Positions 43,953 to 53,404 of a DNA stretch of 64,000 nt are shown piece after piece. Position 1 is the first letter of the stretch, and the number at the start of each line of letters is the position of its first letter. The position numbers and the translations under genes were made by a program. The notes below the pieces were generated by a model. It was not told the origin of the DNA, searched no databases, and saw nothing but the letters and a program-made list of their open reading frames with translations. This DNA is from Chelativorans salis (lineage in GTDB: Bacteria; Pseudomonadota; Alphaproteobacteria; Rhizobiales; Rhizobiaceae), in contig NZ_JAOCZP010000011.1 of assembly GCF_025336525.1 (NCBI RefSeq), positions 1-64,000 of the forward strand, in the 5' to 3' direction.

Positions 43953-44180
43953 TTAAGAAACAAAATCGTTTGCTAAACCGAGGACACGCTTTCTATAGTT
44001 TCTGAGTTGTCCCTTTGGACCGACATAGCGATAGAGGGTCACGCGTTCGATCCCGAGCTCCTTGCAAAGTTCAGCGACAGATGTGTCGCGCTAAGCCATC
44101 ACGGCCTGTGCGAGGCGCACTTGTGCCGTGGTGAGAGCAAATACGGTCCGTAAGCTCTGCCTTTGGTTTTTCTTACGTAT
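43953..44180 (-). pseudogene. Remnant of a serine recombinase (Tn3-type resolvase) C-terminus
   Basis: Minus-strand translation gives TVFALTTAQVRLAQAVMA, an in-frame TAG, then RDTSVAELCKELGIERVTLYRYV and KRVLGL. This is the DNA-binding helix-turn-helix tail of Tn3-family resolvases/invertases. The catalytic N-terminal domain is missing and a stop codon interrupts the remainder. A scar of a lost transposon between the PAP2 and PepSY genes. Confidence 0.7.
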
Positions 44181-44275
44181 CGGTAAGCCCGCAGAAAGGA
44201 TGCGGTGAACTTCGCGGCCCAACCTGTTCGGGAGAGAGGCGACGGTCGCCTCTCCCTCAGCCAAGGAGCAAAATC

Positions 44276-44644
44276 ATGAAAAACGCAGTCCTCGCCGGTG
44301 CCCTCGCTGCCATGGTCGCGGGCAGTGCCCTCCCCGCCTATGCAGAAACAGGTGCTTCAGACAAAACCGAAATGCAGGCGGCGCTTGCCGCCAAGGTGTC
44401 GATGTCGGAGGCCGTGCAGGCAGCAGAAGACAAGTCGGGCGGCAAGGTTATGGAAGCCGTGTTCTCGGACGAGAACGGCAAGCCAGGCTATGAGGTCTCC
44501 ACGGTGCAGCCGGATGGAACCGAGCAGAACTTCTTTGTCGATGCATCGACCGGGGAGGCGGTCAAGGCGACCGCCGCAGCCGAGAATGAAAACGATGGCA
44601 GCGGCACCGTCGATGATTCTCAGGAAGGCGAGTACGACGAGTGA
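44276..44644 (+). CDS. Periplasmic PepSY-domain protein
   Basis: 122 aa. Signal peptide to AYA-ETG, then one PepSY domain (about residues 35-100; SMSEAVQAAEDKSGGKVMEAVF, YEVSTVQPDGTEQNFFVDASTG). Acidic, flexible C-terminus (GTVDDSQEGEYDE). PepSY proteins are periplasmic inhibitors or sensors linked to proteases and two-component systems. The HK/RR pair at 46-48 kb could be a partner (inference). AAGGAGC precedes the ATG. Confidence 0.85.
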   Translation: MKNAVLAGALAAMVAGSALPAYAETGASDKTEMQAALAAKVSMSEAVQAAEDKSGGKVMEAVFSDENGKPGYEVSTVQPDGTEQNFFVDASTGEAVKATAAAENENDGSGTVDDSQEGEYDE

Positions 44645-44741
44645 TGCACGCCTAAGCCGAAGTGAAAATTGCCGCCGCCTTGCAGTCAGCTTGCCGGGCG
44701 GCGGTATCGCGTTATTGTCCAGTCCATCGACGCGCCGGGAC

Positions 44742-45095
44742 TGTTGATTTCCGCTAAGAACTGACCCGCCATTTGGGTCTGTGGGTGCGGTCAAGTTCCT
44801 GCCTTTCTCCTTCGTGGTTTGCGTTCATGTGCCCAGCTATTCTTGAAGCGGAAGCTGTCGTTTCCAGTTTCGAGGATGTGGCAATGGTGTGTGAGCCGGT
44901 CGAGAAGCGCGGTGGTCATCTTAGCGTCCCCGAAGACGCTGGCCTATTCGCTGACGCTCAGGCCGGTAGTGATGATGACGGTGGTGCGTTCGTAGAGCTT
45001 GCTGAACAGGTGGAAGAGCAACGCACCACCAGAGGTGCTGAACGGCAGATATCCCAGCTCGTTGAGGATATCGATATCGGAATGGACAAGGCGCT
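44742..45095 (-). mobile_element. Remnant of an IS21-family element (istB C-terminus, internal stop)
   Basis: Minus-strand translation from ~45095 gives DILNELGYLPFSTSGGALLF, then FSKLYERTTVIITTGLSVSE, a TAG stop, and [20 protein letters not shown]. This is the ATPase helper IstB, with the usual Trp codon changed to a stop. The end ATTTCCGCTAAGAACTGACCC near 44742-44768 resembles an IS21 terminal sequence. The transposase gene istA and most of istB are gone. Confidence 0.75.
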
Positions 45096-45104
45096 TTCGA
45101 GCCC

Positions 45105-45310
45105 GTGCGGCCCTCGGCGGTCGTCAGGTCGCCTGCCGTAGGCATCGCCTTGGTGATGGCCATGACGAATGTGAGTCTGTCGTTCGTGAACACATCCTCG
45201 ACGATCCAACCAAACAGCAGGACCATCACAGCTGGCCCCCCACCACGAAGACACCTGGTTCGATCAGCAGCCTTTCCCAAACGCTCCCGAACCGTGTCGA
45301 GGATCGCCAT
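45105..45310 (-). pseudogene. N-terminal fragment of a PAP2-family membrane protein
   Basis: From ATG 45310 (MAILDTVRERLGKAADRTRC) a first helix (PAVMVLLFGWIVEDVFTND) resembles the start of PAP2 phosphatases. After about 65 codons it runs into the istB remnant, which probably cut it. Only the N-terminus remains. Confidence 0.4.
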
Positions 45311-45313
45311 GGC

Positions 45314-45736
45314 CTAGAGAACCCCCGACACGAATGCGTCTAGGCGGCTGCCTTTGCGATAAAGCATTCGTACCAGCATTTCTGCGGCGATGCCCGTCAG
45401 CACCCCACCGACGACGACGGCCGCGACTACCGTCGCGTGATCGGACGGGAAGGAGGGGTCGGCGCAATGATGAGGTGGGGTACCTCCGCGTCGTATGGCC
45501 TCACACGATCTACGAAAAGCAGGATAAGCTGGTTCGGCAAGTCCTAAGACAAACGACAGGCTGGCCGTGACGGCAACATGGCGCACATGCAAACGGTCCT
45601 TCCGATTCCACCATTGCAGCGCCACGATCAGGACGATGGCCGGGACACCGAGTTGCGTCACGGCGATCGTGAGGCTATCGAGCAGGGGATATGTGCCAGC
45701 CGGTCCGTTGATGGCTGCAGTGATCATTCTGTCCAA
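45314..45736 (-). pseudogene. Decayed PAP2-family phosphatase
   Basis: The frame starts MDRMITAAINGPAGTYPLLD and ends in PSFPSDHATVV...SRLDAFVSGVL. The first catalytic motif (FVDRVRPYDA) lies in another frame at about 45480-45540, so two compensating shifts are present. The third motif (usually R-x5-H near YVG-HY-D) is missing. Normal relatives are ~190-200 aa; this one is 140 aa. Most likely inactive. Confidence 0.6.
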
Positions 45737-45750
45737 AGTGATTTCTACTG

Positions 45751-46269
45751 ATGTTCGCGAACCGACACGTCGCGGTGGACCATACCGAGCAGCGGATCCA
45801 TCGCATCTTTCAGATCAGCGTCATCCTCAAGGGCTTTCATGCCGTGATCGAATGCGCATCCGGGATCGCGCTCTATATCGTTAGCGGGGAGACGATAAAG
45901 CGCTGGGTGCAGTTCCTGACGCAGGAGGAACTGCTCGAGGATCCTCGCGACTTCATCGCGACGCATCTGCTCGATGCTGCCCAGCATCTCTCGGTCGGAA
46001 CCCAGTCCTTCTATGCGTTCTATCTGCTAAGCCACGGGCTGGTGAAGGCCGTGCTTGTCGCCGGCCTGCTGCGCGAACGGCTCTGGGCCTACCCGGCATC
46101 GCTCGTCGCGCTCGCCGGGTTCGTCGCCTACCAGCTATATCGCTATTCCTACACCCATGGGTTCGGCCTCATAGTGCTGACGCTCTTCGACATCGTCGTT
46201 ATCGTCCTCGTCTGGCACGAATGGCGCGTGCTCGAGCGTCATCTGAAGAGGCCTCGGGAGAGCTCCTGA
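45751..46269 (+). CDS. DUF2127-family membrane protein
   Basis: 172 aa with four helices. The N-terminal HRIFQISVILKGFHAVIECA, the central THLLDAAQHLSVGTQSFYAFYLLSHG and the C-terminal WHEWRVLERHL are characteristic of DUF2127. Inner membrane; function unknown. Starts 14 bases from the divergent decayed PAP2 gene. Often seen with PAP2, FtsH and small Hsps in alphaproteobacterial accessory regions (from memory, not checked). Confidence 0.8.
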   Translation: MFANRHVAVDHTEQRIHRIFQISVILKGFHAVIECASGIALYIVSGETIKRWVQFLTQEELLEDPRDFIATHLLDAAQHLSVGTQSFYAFYLLSHGLVKAVLVAGLLRERLWAYPASLVALAGFVAYQLYRYSYTHGFGLIVLTLFDIVVIVLVWHEWRVLERHLKRPRESS

Positions 46270-46274
46270 ACAAG

Positions 46275-47651
46275 TTACGCCGCGCAGACGCGCGGATCGG
46301 GACGAAACCGGATTACGACACCAAGCCCGGGCTTCATGTCGTTGAGTTCGATCGCCGCGTCATGCAGGTCTGCCACCGCCTTTACGAGGCTGAGCCCGAG
46401 CCCGCTGCCAGGCGAGGTGCGGCTCTTTTCCAGCCGGTAGAGACGACGGAACACCTTCTCCCGCTCGGCCTCGGGAATGCCCGGACCGTCGTCCTCGAAA
46501 CGCGCCACAAGGCCTTGCGGGTCATTCTGGAGTTTAACGGTTAGCGTTGTACCCGCAGGGCAGTGGCGGATCGCGTTCTCGATGAGGTTGGCAAACATCT
46601 GCGTGAGCAGCTCGCGGTCGCCCGAAAGCGGCGGGTACGCTCCGGCACGCCGGTCGAAAAACAGCGACTGACCAGCATCGTCCGCGACGTCGCGATAGAC
46701 CTCGATGAGGAATTCCAGGATCGCGCCCAGGTCGACGGGACCGAACCGGGTCTTGCGGGAGCCCGCCTCGATCTGGGAGATGCGCAGAAGCGCCTCGAAG
46801 GTCTCGTTGATGCGGTCGGCCTCCACGGCGGCTTCCACAAGCGCCTCACCGACTGAGAGCCCGTGAGCCTCCCGGTCGAGCGCCTCTTCTATCGTCAGGC
46901 GTAGACGGTTGAGCGGTGTCTTCAGGTCGTGCGCGATATCTGCGCTGACCTGGCGCATGCCCTCCACAGTATGCTCGAGGCGAGCCAGCGCGTCGTTTAT
47001 GTCGCGGGCGAGCGCATCGATGTCGTCGCCGTTTCCGAGCGACGGGATGCGAGCGGACAGTCGTCCACGGGAAACGGCATGCATGGTGTCGCCGACCGCG
47101 TTGAAGCGGCGACGGACCCTTGCGGCGAGCGCCGCGCCGCCGGACACAGCCAGAACGGCAACCAGCACCGTGGCCCAGGCGAAGCTGGAAGCGAGGATTT
47201 CCTGGATGCTGTCGTTCTCTTGCTGACTCGTGCCCACGACAACGCGGTTGCCATCAACCATCCCGGCATAGACACGGTAGGCGAGATCCGGTTCACGCCC
47301 AATGGCCCGCCCCTTGATGTCGCTCCATCCGTCGGGCACGTCAAAATCGCGAACATTGCCACCGAGGAAGCGGCGATCCGCCGACGTCACCTCAAAGATG
47401 CGGTCCATTCCGCGCGTCGCCCGCACGTTCATTTCCACCGCCTCCAGCATGTCTTGCAGATCGCTGTCGCCATAGGCGTCCGCGATAACGGAATAGGTCT
47501 CCCGGATCGTCTTATCCTGATATCTACGCAGTTCCCATTCCACTAGCTTGTGCACGGCAATGCCGGTGAGCGCGAAGGCGACCACCACCATCACCGCGAA
47601 TGCGACGGCTAGCCGGAAGGGGGTACTGCGGACGAGGCTATCGCGGTGCAT
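46275..47651 (-). CDS. Sensor histidine kinase (OmpR-type partner)
   Basis: 458 aa from ATG 47651, which overlaps the regulator stop by 14 bases. Membrane helices at about 13-33 and 155-178 flank a periplasmic sensor. Then HAMP (RRRFNAVGDTMHAVSRGRL), phospho-His in ADIAHDLKTPLNRLR, and the N, G1 and G2 boxes (ANLIENAIRHC, DDGPGIPE, GSGLGLSLV). Signal unknown; the PepSY protein nearby may modulate it. Confidence 0.92.
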   Translation of the reverse strand: MHRDSLVRSTPFRLAVAFAVMVVVAFALTGIAVHKLVEWELRRYQDKTIRETYSVIADAYGDSDLQDMLEAVEMNVRATRGMDRIFEVTSADRRFLGGNVRDFDVPDGWSDIKGRAIGREPDLAYRVYAGMVDGNRVVVGTSQQENDSIQEILASSFAWATVLVAVLAVSGGAALAARVRRRFNAVGDTMHAVSRGRLSARIPSLGNGDDIDALARDINDALARLEHTVEGMRQVSADIAHDLKTPLNRLRLTIEEALDREAHGLSVGEALVEAAVEADRINETFEALLRISQIEAGSRKTRFGPVDLGAILEFLIEVYRDVADDAGQSLFFDRRAGAYPPLSGDRELLTQMFANLIENAIRHCPAGTTLTVKLQNDPQGLVARFEDDGPGIPEAEREKVFRRLYRLEKSRTSPGSGLGLSLVKAVADLHDAAIELNDMKPGLGVVIRFRPDPRVCAA

Positions 47652-48315
47652 GCAGGGAATACCCGACATTGCGCACGGTATGGATGAGAGGAGTCGCGAA
47701 GGGCTTGTCGACCTTTGCCCGCAGGCGGCTGACATGGGTCTCGACGACACTCGTCCTGGGATCGAAGTGGAATTCCCAGACCCGCTCGAGCAGCATCGTG
47801 CGTGTTACGATACGACCCTCGTTGCGCATGAGAACTTCGAGCAGGGTGAACTCCCTGGGCTGCAGCTCTATGTCAGTTTCGCCGCGCCTGACCCGCCGCC
47901 GGACCAGATCCATCTTCAGGTCGGCCACTTGCAAGATCGTCTGTACGGAGACCGGCGGTGGCCGGCGCGCAAGCGCGTTCACGCGAGCCTGAAGTTCAGA
48001 AAAGGCGAAGGGCTTGACCAAATAGTCGTCGCCTCCGGCCTCAAGTCCCTCGACCCGATCGTCTATCCCGCCCACCGAGGTGAGGAAGAGGGCCGGAATC
48101 TTGCGCCCGGCCGCGCGAAGCGAGCGCACGAGCGACAGGCCGTCCAGCCCCGGCAGCATGCGGTCGATCACCAGAACGTCGTATGATTCGCGCATTGCCT
48201 GGAACAGGCCGTCCTCGCCGTCCGCCACGACGTCGCAGACGTGCCCGACCTCGGCGAAGCCGCGAGCTACCCTTTCGGCGGTCTTGGCATCATCTTCGAT
48301 GTAGAGGATTCGCAT
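47638..48315 (-). CDS. OmpR-family response regulator
   Basis: 225 aa. Receiver domain with the phospho-Asp in YDVLVIDRMLPG (about residue 51), then the switch Lys in YLVKPFAFSEL. The C-terminal winged helix ends with VRNVGYSLHAPR. Upstream gene of the two-component operon. Possible targets are the neighbouring membrane-protein genes (inference). Confidence 0.93.
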   Translation of the reverse strand: MRILYIEDDAKTAERVARGFAEVGHVCDVVADGEDGLFQAMRESYDVLVIDRMLPGLDGLSLVRSLRAAGRKIPALFLTSVGGIDDRVEGLEAGGDDYLVKPFAFSELQARVNALARRPPPVSVQTILQVADLKMDLVRRRVRRGETDIELQPREFTLLEVLMRNEGRIVTRTMLLERVWEFHFDPRTSVVETHVSRLRAKVDKPFATPLIHTVRNVGYSLHAPR

Positions 48316-48393
48316 CGTCGTCTGCCTTTACTATTGCATGGCAGGGAGGCGGCAGGAAGGCCGTCCTCCCCACCTGCCGGGTTCTTGTGCAAC

Positions 48394-49218
48394 CTAGCCG
48401 TGAGCACCTTCCGCCCAGTGGCGCTTCGCCGCCGTTTCCTCTTCTCGGGACGGTCTGTCCGCTCGGCTGGCGGTCAGGTAGCCGATCAGAGCCACGATGA
48501 TCACGAAGAAGACGGCGTTTATGCCGAAGTGGCTGAGACCGAGCCCGCCGTCGGCCGGAGGCTGCGAGAGCAGATCGCCGATCGAGGCGCCGAGCGGGCG
48601 CGTCAGGATGTAGGCGATCCAGAAGGCGAGCACCGCGTTGAGGCCCATGGCGTAGTAGGCGACCGTCGTCAGCGCGATCAGGCCGCCGAAGATGAGCGTG
48701 CCCTGCATGTAGCCGAGGCCGACACCCTCGGTCGCGAGGTCGCCGCCCGCCGTTCCGAGCGCGAAGGTGAACAGGATCGCTGCCCAGTAGAAAAGCTCGC
48801 GCCGTGTCGTGAAGATGGTGTGGATCGAGAGCGTGCGTTCGGCGGCGTACCAAGCCATGAAGGTCACCGCCAGCAGGACGCTGAACACCGCCGTCGAGGT
48901 CCAGAGCGGGACGCCGAAGGCATCGGTCAGATTGTCCGTGATTAGCGTGCCGACGATGCTGATGAGAATGACAGTCAGCCAGTAGAGCCACGGGACGTAT
49001 TGGCGGCGCATAAGCTGGTATGCCAGGACGGCGACGAGCAACCCGCTCATAACCCAGGACGTGTTGGTGAGGCCGAAGCCGAGGTTGACGTTGAGGTAGT
49101 CGGCGGCCGTCTCGCCGACGGTCGTCGCCATGATTTTGATGATCCAGAAATAGAGCGTGATCTCCGGCACCTTGTTCAGCATGGGTGCTGCCGTCGGCTC
49201 CTGCGTGGTGATGTCCAT
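48394..49218 (-). CDS. COG4705-family multi-pass membrane protein
   Basis: 274 aa from ATG 49218, with AGGAGGG upstream. About eight to nine helices, beginning LNKVPEITLYFWIIKIMATTVGETAADYL, a signature of this family of uncharacterised membrane-anchored proteins. It repeats the motif near residue 150-190 (TLGTAGGDLATEGVG-like), hinting at an internal duplication. Likely an ion-related transporter; function unknown. Located just upstream of the two-component system, 78 bases apart. Confidence 0.75.
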   Translation of the reverse strand: MDITTQEPTAAPMLNKVPEITLYFWIIKIMATTVGETAADYLNVNLGFGLTNTSWVMSGLLVAVLAYQLMRRQYVPWLYWLTVILISIVGTLITDNLTDAFGVPLWTSTAVFSVLLAVTFMAWYAAERTLSIHTIFTTRRELFYWAAILFTFALGTAGGDLATEGVGLGYMQGTLIFGGLIALTTVAYYAMGLNAVLAFWIAYILTRPLGASIGDLLSQPPADGGLGLSHFGINAVFFVIIVALIGYLTASRADRPSREEETAAKRHWAEGAHG

Positions 49219-49384
49219 CGGTCCCTCCTGAGGAAGCGGTTGTCTGCCGGACGGGCTTCCTGCCCGCGGCTTCCTGCCTCCTAGGAGGCGGAACTGTCGG
49301 CATCTTTGCCGAAACTTTACGGATCCGTATGAAATGCGGGCCTCGGCGTAGTCATCGCGTGTAGGTCGTTGCATTGCATAGGTT

Positions 49385-49564
49385 TCACCCACAACTTCGA
49401 CTAATTCTAATCTTCGCTATCTTCGATACGCCATTCTCGTCGGTCGCCAGCTTTGAAAGATCGACGACACCGGGAACGGCAAGCCGCGTCCCTTTTCGGG
49501 AGATCGTCGCGATCAGCCTTTCAGATTCCACATGCGGCAGGCGGCTGATACGGTCGATTTTCAC
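49385..49564 (-). CDS. Small 59-aa protein, translationally coupled to the Nramp gene
   Basis: GTG 49562-49564 overlaps the Nramp stop codon (GTGA). The frame encodes [20 protein letters not shown] and ends [12 protein letters not shown], 59 aa, basic, no membrane segment. I do not recognise a family. The tight overlap with the preceding gene and even codon use favour a real gene; the Nramp mRNA would carry it. Role unknown. Confidence 0.5.
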   Translation of the reverse strand: MKIDRISRLPHVESERLIATISRKGTRLAVPGVVDLSKLATDENGVSKIAKIRISRSCG

Positions 49565-50838
49565 GTCGTCACCATAAGGACGATATTCAGCGCGACGACG
49601 ATGACGACGGCGGTCCAGGCAAGCGCGTTGGTCATCCGTCGGTTCGCCAGATCGCCCATGAGGGTCGGGCGGCTCGTGAAGATCACGAGCGGTATGAGCG
49701 CAAAAGCGATGCCGAAGCTCAGGACAACCTGGCTCAAGACAAGCACCCGCGTGACGTCGAAGCCGGCCAGGATGACCATGAAGGAGGGAGCCATGGTGAC
49801 CGCTCGGCGGACGAGGAGTGGAATCCGGAACCCCACGAAGCCTTGCATGACCTCCTGTCCGGCGAGCGTGCCCACCACCGTCGAGGCCAGCCCCGCAATT
49901 ATGAGAGACAGGCCGAAGATGCGGGCGGCGAAGGGGCCGGCCAAGGGCTCCAGCGTCCGGTAGGCGGTCTCGATCCCCGCCAAGTCGGAATGAACGGGGT
50001 GGAAGACCGCCGCGGCCATGGCGAGCATGGCGAAATTGACGAAGCTTGCGATCGCCATGGCGATACCCACATCCCAGCGACTCCACCACCAGAGCTTTTT
50101 CCGCGAGGTGGTGGCGAAGGTCTGCGCGTCCGAGCGGCTGAGCGCGGAGTGGAGGTAGATGACATGCGGCATCACCGTGGCGCCGAGAATGCCGGCGGCG
50201 AGATAGAGGCTGTTCTCGCCGGAGAGCGTGGGGACGAGCGCGCCTTCGAGAAGGGCCTTGGGGGCAGGGTGGCTGAAGGCAAGCTCGAGAACGTAGATGA
50301 GGGCGACAGCGGCGAGCATCGAGCCGATGACCAGTTCCAGCGGCTTCAAGCCTCGCCGCTCGATCGAGAGAATCGCCCAGCTTGCGATCCCCGTAAGCAC
50401 GGCGCCCTCAAAAAGCGTCAGGTCGAACAGCAGCTTGAAGCCGAGCGCGGCACCCACAAACTCCGCGAGATCCGTGGCGACGGCGAGGATCTCCGCTTGT
50501 ATCCAATAGGCCCATCTGGCCCAGGGCGGCAGGTGCGCGCGCAGCACCTCCGCCAGGCTCGCCCCCGTGGCCAGGCCGAGCTTGGACGACAGGAGCTGGA
50601 CGAGAACGGCGATCAGATTGGCCCAGACGACCACCCACAGAAGCATGTGGCCGTAGTGCGCACCGGCTTCAATGTTCGTGGCGTAGTTGCCGGGGTCGAT
50701 GTAGCCGATGGCCGAGACGAAGGCCGCGCCAAAGAAGAGCGATCGCTTCGCCAGGCGCGGTCTCCGCCGCCCCGCCACCAGCTCCTTCGCCGCCACTGGG
50801 GAGGTGTCGGCGGGAGAGAGGCGGTCTTCCATGCTCAT
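49561..50838 (-). CDS. mntH: Nramp-family divalent metal cation transporter (MntH-like)
   Basis: 425 aa, eleven helices. The metal-binding motifs [12 protein letters not shown] (helix 1) and [11 protein letters not shown] (helix 6) are intact. Imports Mn2+ (or Fe2+) with protons. Its ATG overlaps the FtsH stop (ATGA), so the two are coupled: a membrane protease and a manganese importer in one operon, which suits oxidative-stress defence. The symbol is given by family; a MUR-type operator was not seen. Confidence 0.88.
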   Translation of the reverse strand: MSMEDRLSPADTSPVAAKELVAGRRRPRLAKRSLFFGAAFVSAIGYIDPGNYATNIEAGAHYGHMLLWVVVWANLIAVLVQLLSSKLGLATGASLAEVLRAHLPPWARWAYWIQAEILAVATDLAEFVGAALGFKLLFDLTLFEGAVLTGIASWAILSIERRGLKPLELVIGSMLAAVALIYVLELAFSHPAPKALLEGALVPTLSGENSLYLAAGILGATVMPHVIYLHSALSRSDAQTFATTSRKKLWWWSRWDVGIAMAIASFVNFAMLAMAAAVFHPVHSDLAGIETAYRTLEPLAGPFAARIFGLSLIIAGLASTVVGTLAGQEVMQGFVGFRIPLLVRRAVTMAPSFMVILAGFDVTRVLVLSQVVLSFGIAFALIPLVIFTSRPTLMGDLANRRMTNALAWTAVVIVVALNIVLMVTT

Positions 50839-52691
50839 GCCACGGCCACCTTCGGACCGGGGCGCTGGGCCGCTTCGCCCGGCCGCGACCTGCCGGTGAT
50901 CGGCGGAAAGTCGGCGGCGGTGATCGTTTCATCCTTGAGGAGCAGTTCGGCGCCCTCGTGGAGGTCGGCACGGCGCTCGGTGAGGATGGCTTCAGCCTGC
51001 TTGGACGCCTCCTCGACCAGCCTCATCACCGCCAGGTCGATTTCGCGCGCCGTGGCCTCCGCATAGTCCTTCGGCTGGCCCAGTCCATAGGTCTGGCCGA
51101 GAAGAGCCGGGCGGTCTTGCTCATAAACCACCTCGCCGGTTTCGTGGACCATGCCGAAGCGGGTGACCATGTGCCGCGCGATATCGGTCACCTTGGCGAG
51201 GTCGTCCGCCGCTCCGGTGGAGATCTCGCCGAAGACGAGGCGCTCGGCCACCCGGCCGCCCATGAGCACCGCCATGCGGTCCTTGAGATCGCGGGTCGTC
51301 TGCAGGAAGCGCTCTTCCGTCGGCCGCTGGATCGTGTAGCCGAGCGCGCCGACGCCGCGCGGGATGATCGATACCTTGTGAACCGGGTCCATTCCGGGCA
51401 GCGATGCGGCCACGAGCGCATGGCCCATCTCGTGATGCGCCACCACCCGGCGTTCATGCGGATTGAGCAGGCGGCTCTTCTTCTCCAGTCCGGCGACGAT
51501 GCGCTCGATGGCGTTGGTGAAGTCGGCCATCGTCACCTCCAATGCGCCGCGCCGAGTGGCGAGAAGTGCTGCCTCGTTCACCAGATTGGCGAGGTCAGCG
51601 CCGGTGAAGCCGGTCGTGAGGGCTGCGACCTGATCGAGCTCGATGTCGGCGGCGAGCCGGAGGATCTTGCGGATATGGACCTGGAGGATGGCCAGCCTCC
51701 CCGGCTTGTCCGGCCGGTCCACCAGTACCTGGCGGTCGAAGCGGCCGGCGCGCAGGAGGGCCTGGTCGAGCACCTCCGGGCGGTTGGTGGCGCCCAGGAG
51801 TACGATGCCCTCGGAGGGGTCGAAGCCGTCGAGTTCGGTCAGGAGCTGATTGAGGGTCTGCTCCTTTTCATCGAAGCCACCGGGCATGCCGCCCGGTGCG
51901 CGGGCGCGGCCCAGCGCGTCAAGCTCGTCAATGAAGATGATGCAGGGCTTGGCCTTGCGTGCCTGCTCGAAGAGGTCGCGCACGCGCGCCGCACCCACGC
52001 CGACGAACATCTCCACGAACTCCGAGCCGGAGATGGAGAAGAAGGGCACGCCCGCCTCGCCGGCCACCGCCCTGGCAAGCAGTGTCTTGCCTGTGCCGGG
52101 CGGGCCGACGAGCAGGATGCCCTTGGGCACGCGGGCGCCGAGCCGGCCGTAGCTTGCGGGATCGCGCAGGAAGGCGACGATCTCCTTGAGCTCGTCCTTG
52201 GCCTCCTCGACGCCGGCCACATCGGAAAAGGCGACCTTCGTGTCGCGCTCCACATAGACCTTGGCCTTCGACTTGCCGACCGTCATCAGCCCGCCGACCC
52301 CTTGCCTCGCAACCCGGCGGATGAAGAAGAGCCAGAGCGCGAAGAAGAAGCCGATGGGGATCACCCAGGACAGCAGGTCGCTGAGGAAGGTGTTCTTGGC
52401 CGTGCCGTCGAATTTCACGCCGTATTTGGTGAGTTCATCGGCGATGGCTGGATCAACCCGGTTGGTGGTGAAGTAGGTGCGGCCATCCTTCAGCGGTTTC
52501 TTGAACTGTCCCACGAGCTGCTGCTCGCCTACCTGGACCTCGGCGATCTTCCCGTCCTTCAAAGACTGCTCGAACTCGGAATAGGGAATCGGCTCGACGG
52601 TGCGCCAGGTCGCGTACCACCCCTGAAACAGGAACAGCAGGACAACTGCCGCGATGACGTACCAGAGATTGATCTGATGCTTCTTGTCCAT
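50835..52691 (-). CDS. ftsH: FtsH-type AAA+ membrane metalloprotease
   Basis: 618 aa from ATG 52691 ([13 protein letters not shown]); the longer frame to 53399 is leader. Two membrane helices (about 10-24 and 105-125), Walker A GPPGTGKT (196-203), Walker [15 protein letters not shown] region [20 protein letters not shown], and zinc motif HEMGH in [11 protein letters not shown] (HEAGH is usual). It degrades misfolded membrane proteins at the cost of ATP. The presence in an accessory stress island, with mntH, suggests it is a second copy beside the housekeeping FtsH (inference). Confidence 0.92.
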   Translation of the reverse strand: MDKKHQINLWYVIAAVVLLFLFQGWYATWRTVEPIPYSEFEQSLKDGKIAEVQVGEQQLVGQFKKPLKDGRTYFTTNRVDPAIADELTKYGVKFDGTAKNTFLSDLLSWVIPIGFFFALWLFFIRRVARQGVGGLMTVGKSKAKVYVERDTKVAFSDVAGVEEAKDELKEIVAFLRDPASYGRLGARVPKGILLVGPPGTGKTLLARAVAGEAGVPFFSISGSEFVEMFVGVGAARVRDLFEQARKAKPCIIFIDELDALGRARAPGGMPGGFDEKEQTLNQLLTELDGFDPSEGIVLLGATNRPEVLDQALLRAGRFDRQVLVDRPDKPGRLAILQVHIRKILRLAADIELDQVAALTTGFTGADLANLVNEAALLATRRGALEVTMADFTNAIERIVAGLEKKSRLLNPHERRVVAHHEMGHALVAASLPGMDPVHKVSIIPRGVGALGYTIQRPTEERFLQTTRDLKDRMAVLMGGRVAERLVFGEISTGAADDLAKVTDIARHMVTRFGMVHETGEVVYEQDRPALLGQTYGLGQPKDYAEATAREIDLAVMRLVEEASKQAEAILTERRADLHEGAELLLKDETITAADFPPITGRSRPGEAAQRPGPKVAVA

Positions 52692-53040
52692 CTTGTGTCT
52701 CTTCGTTGCGCATGCGCTCAATGCCTTGTAGCCAGCAAGTCCGATGCCACGGCACAACATCCTGTTTTGAAAGGGCTTTCCGGAAGCTCTCCATTGCGCA
52801 ACCGGTGGATATCCACGCGCTGGGGCCGAAAAGCGGTGGATTTGAACCAAAGCCGGGACGCGCGCCTGCATCCTGAAGGTGCATGCCTTTGATGTGGCGG
52901 CGTTTTCGCCGTTGGCGCGCCGATTGCTCCTTTCGCTTCGCATCCCGTTCCCGTGACGGCCGCCGGGGTTCACCGCGACAATCCCGCGATCCGGAGGAAC
53001 GGGCGTGAAGACATTGGTCGCAATTGAGGAGAAACATGCG
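52692..53040. other. Intergenic region upstream of ftsH
   Basis: About 350 bases; the ftsH promoter should lie here. The minus-strand frame of ftsH stays open through it, but gives a composition unlike protein and has no better start. Nothing else seen. Confidence 0.4.
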
Positions 53041-53310
53041 ATGCGACGAGAAATCCGGAAGATGACGGTGGCGCCTACACCAACGGCGACCGTTCTGGCT
53101 GCCCTGATGGTCACCACGGCAATAACGGCGCCGGCAGCAGCCGCGCAGTCTGGGACAAAAGCGGCGGAGATCAGCGCACTTCCCGCCGAGCCGGGGAGCA
53201 AGGTGCCCTTTCGTCGGCTGCTGCCAAGGCGCTGCGGCTCGGCCAAGCGGAAAGCTACGATAAAGGAAGAAGCTTCTTCCGAGCGGCGTAGGTTGTACTC
53301 TGCAATGTGA
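53041..53310 (+). CDS. Small possible exported protein
   Basis: 89 aa from ATG 53041, with GAGGAG nine bases upstream. The N-terminus has a signal-like hydrophobic stretch (ATVLAALMVTTAITAPAAAA, before QSG) and the remainder is basic. No family recognised. Divergent from ftsH. The protein-like signal peptide and ribosome site are the only support, so it may be spurious. Confidence 0.35.
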   Translation: MRREIRKMTVAPTPTATVLAALMVTTAITAPAAAAQSGTKAAEISALPAEPGSKVPFRRLLPRRCGSAKRKATIKEEASSERRRLYSAM

Positions 53311-53404
53311 TTACTTCCTGGCCAAATCGCACTGCCGGACAGGGGCCGAAGAACGAACCCGCTGCGCGGGAGGGCGCCTGCGGTTGAGGTAGGGGGCACA
53401 GGCC

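Noticed and set aside
44650-44710. GCCGCC...GGCGGC inverted repeat after the PepSY gene as a terminator
   Set aside because: The loop is long (about 18 bases) and no T-run follows on the plus strand, so support is too weak for a feature.
45751-46269. DUF2127 protein as part of a PAP2 operon
   Set aside because: It is divergent from the decayed PAP2 genes, so they cannot share a transcript.
50958-52892. 644-codon open frame on the plus strand opposite ftsH
   Set aside because: It mirrors the GC-rich ftsH gene on the other strand, has no family motif and no ribosome site; ftsH explains the DNA.
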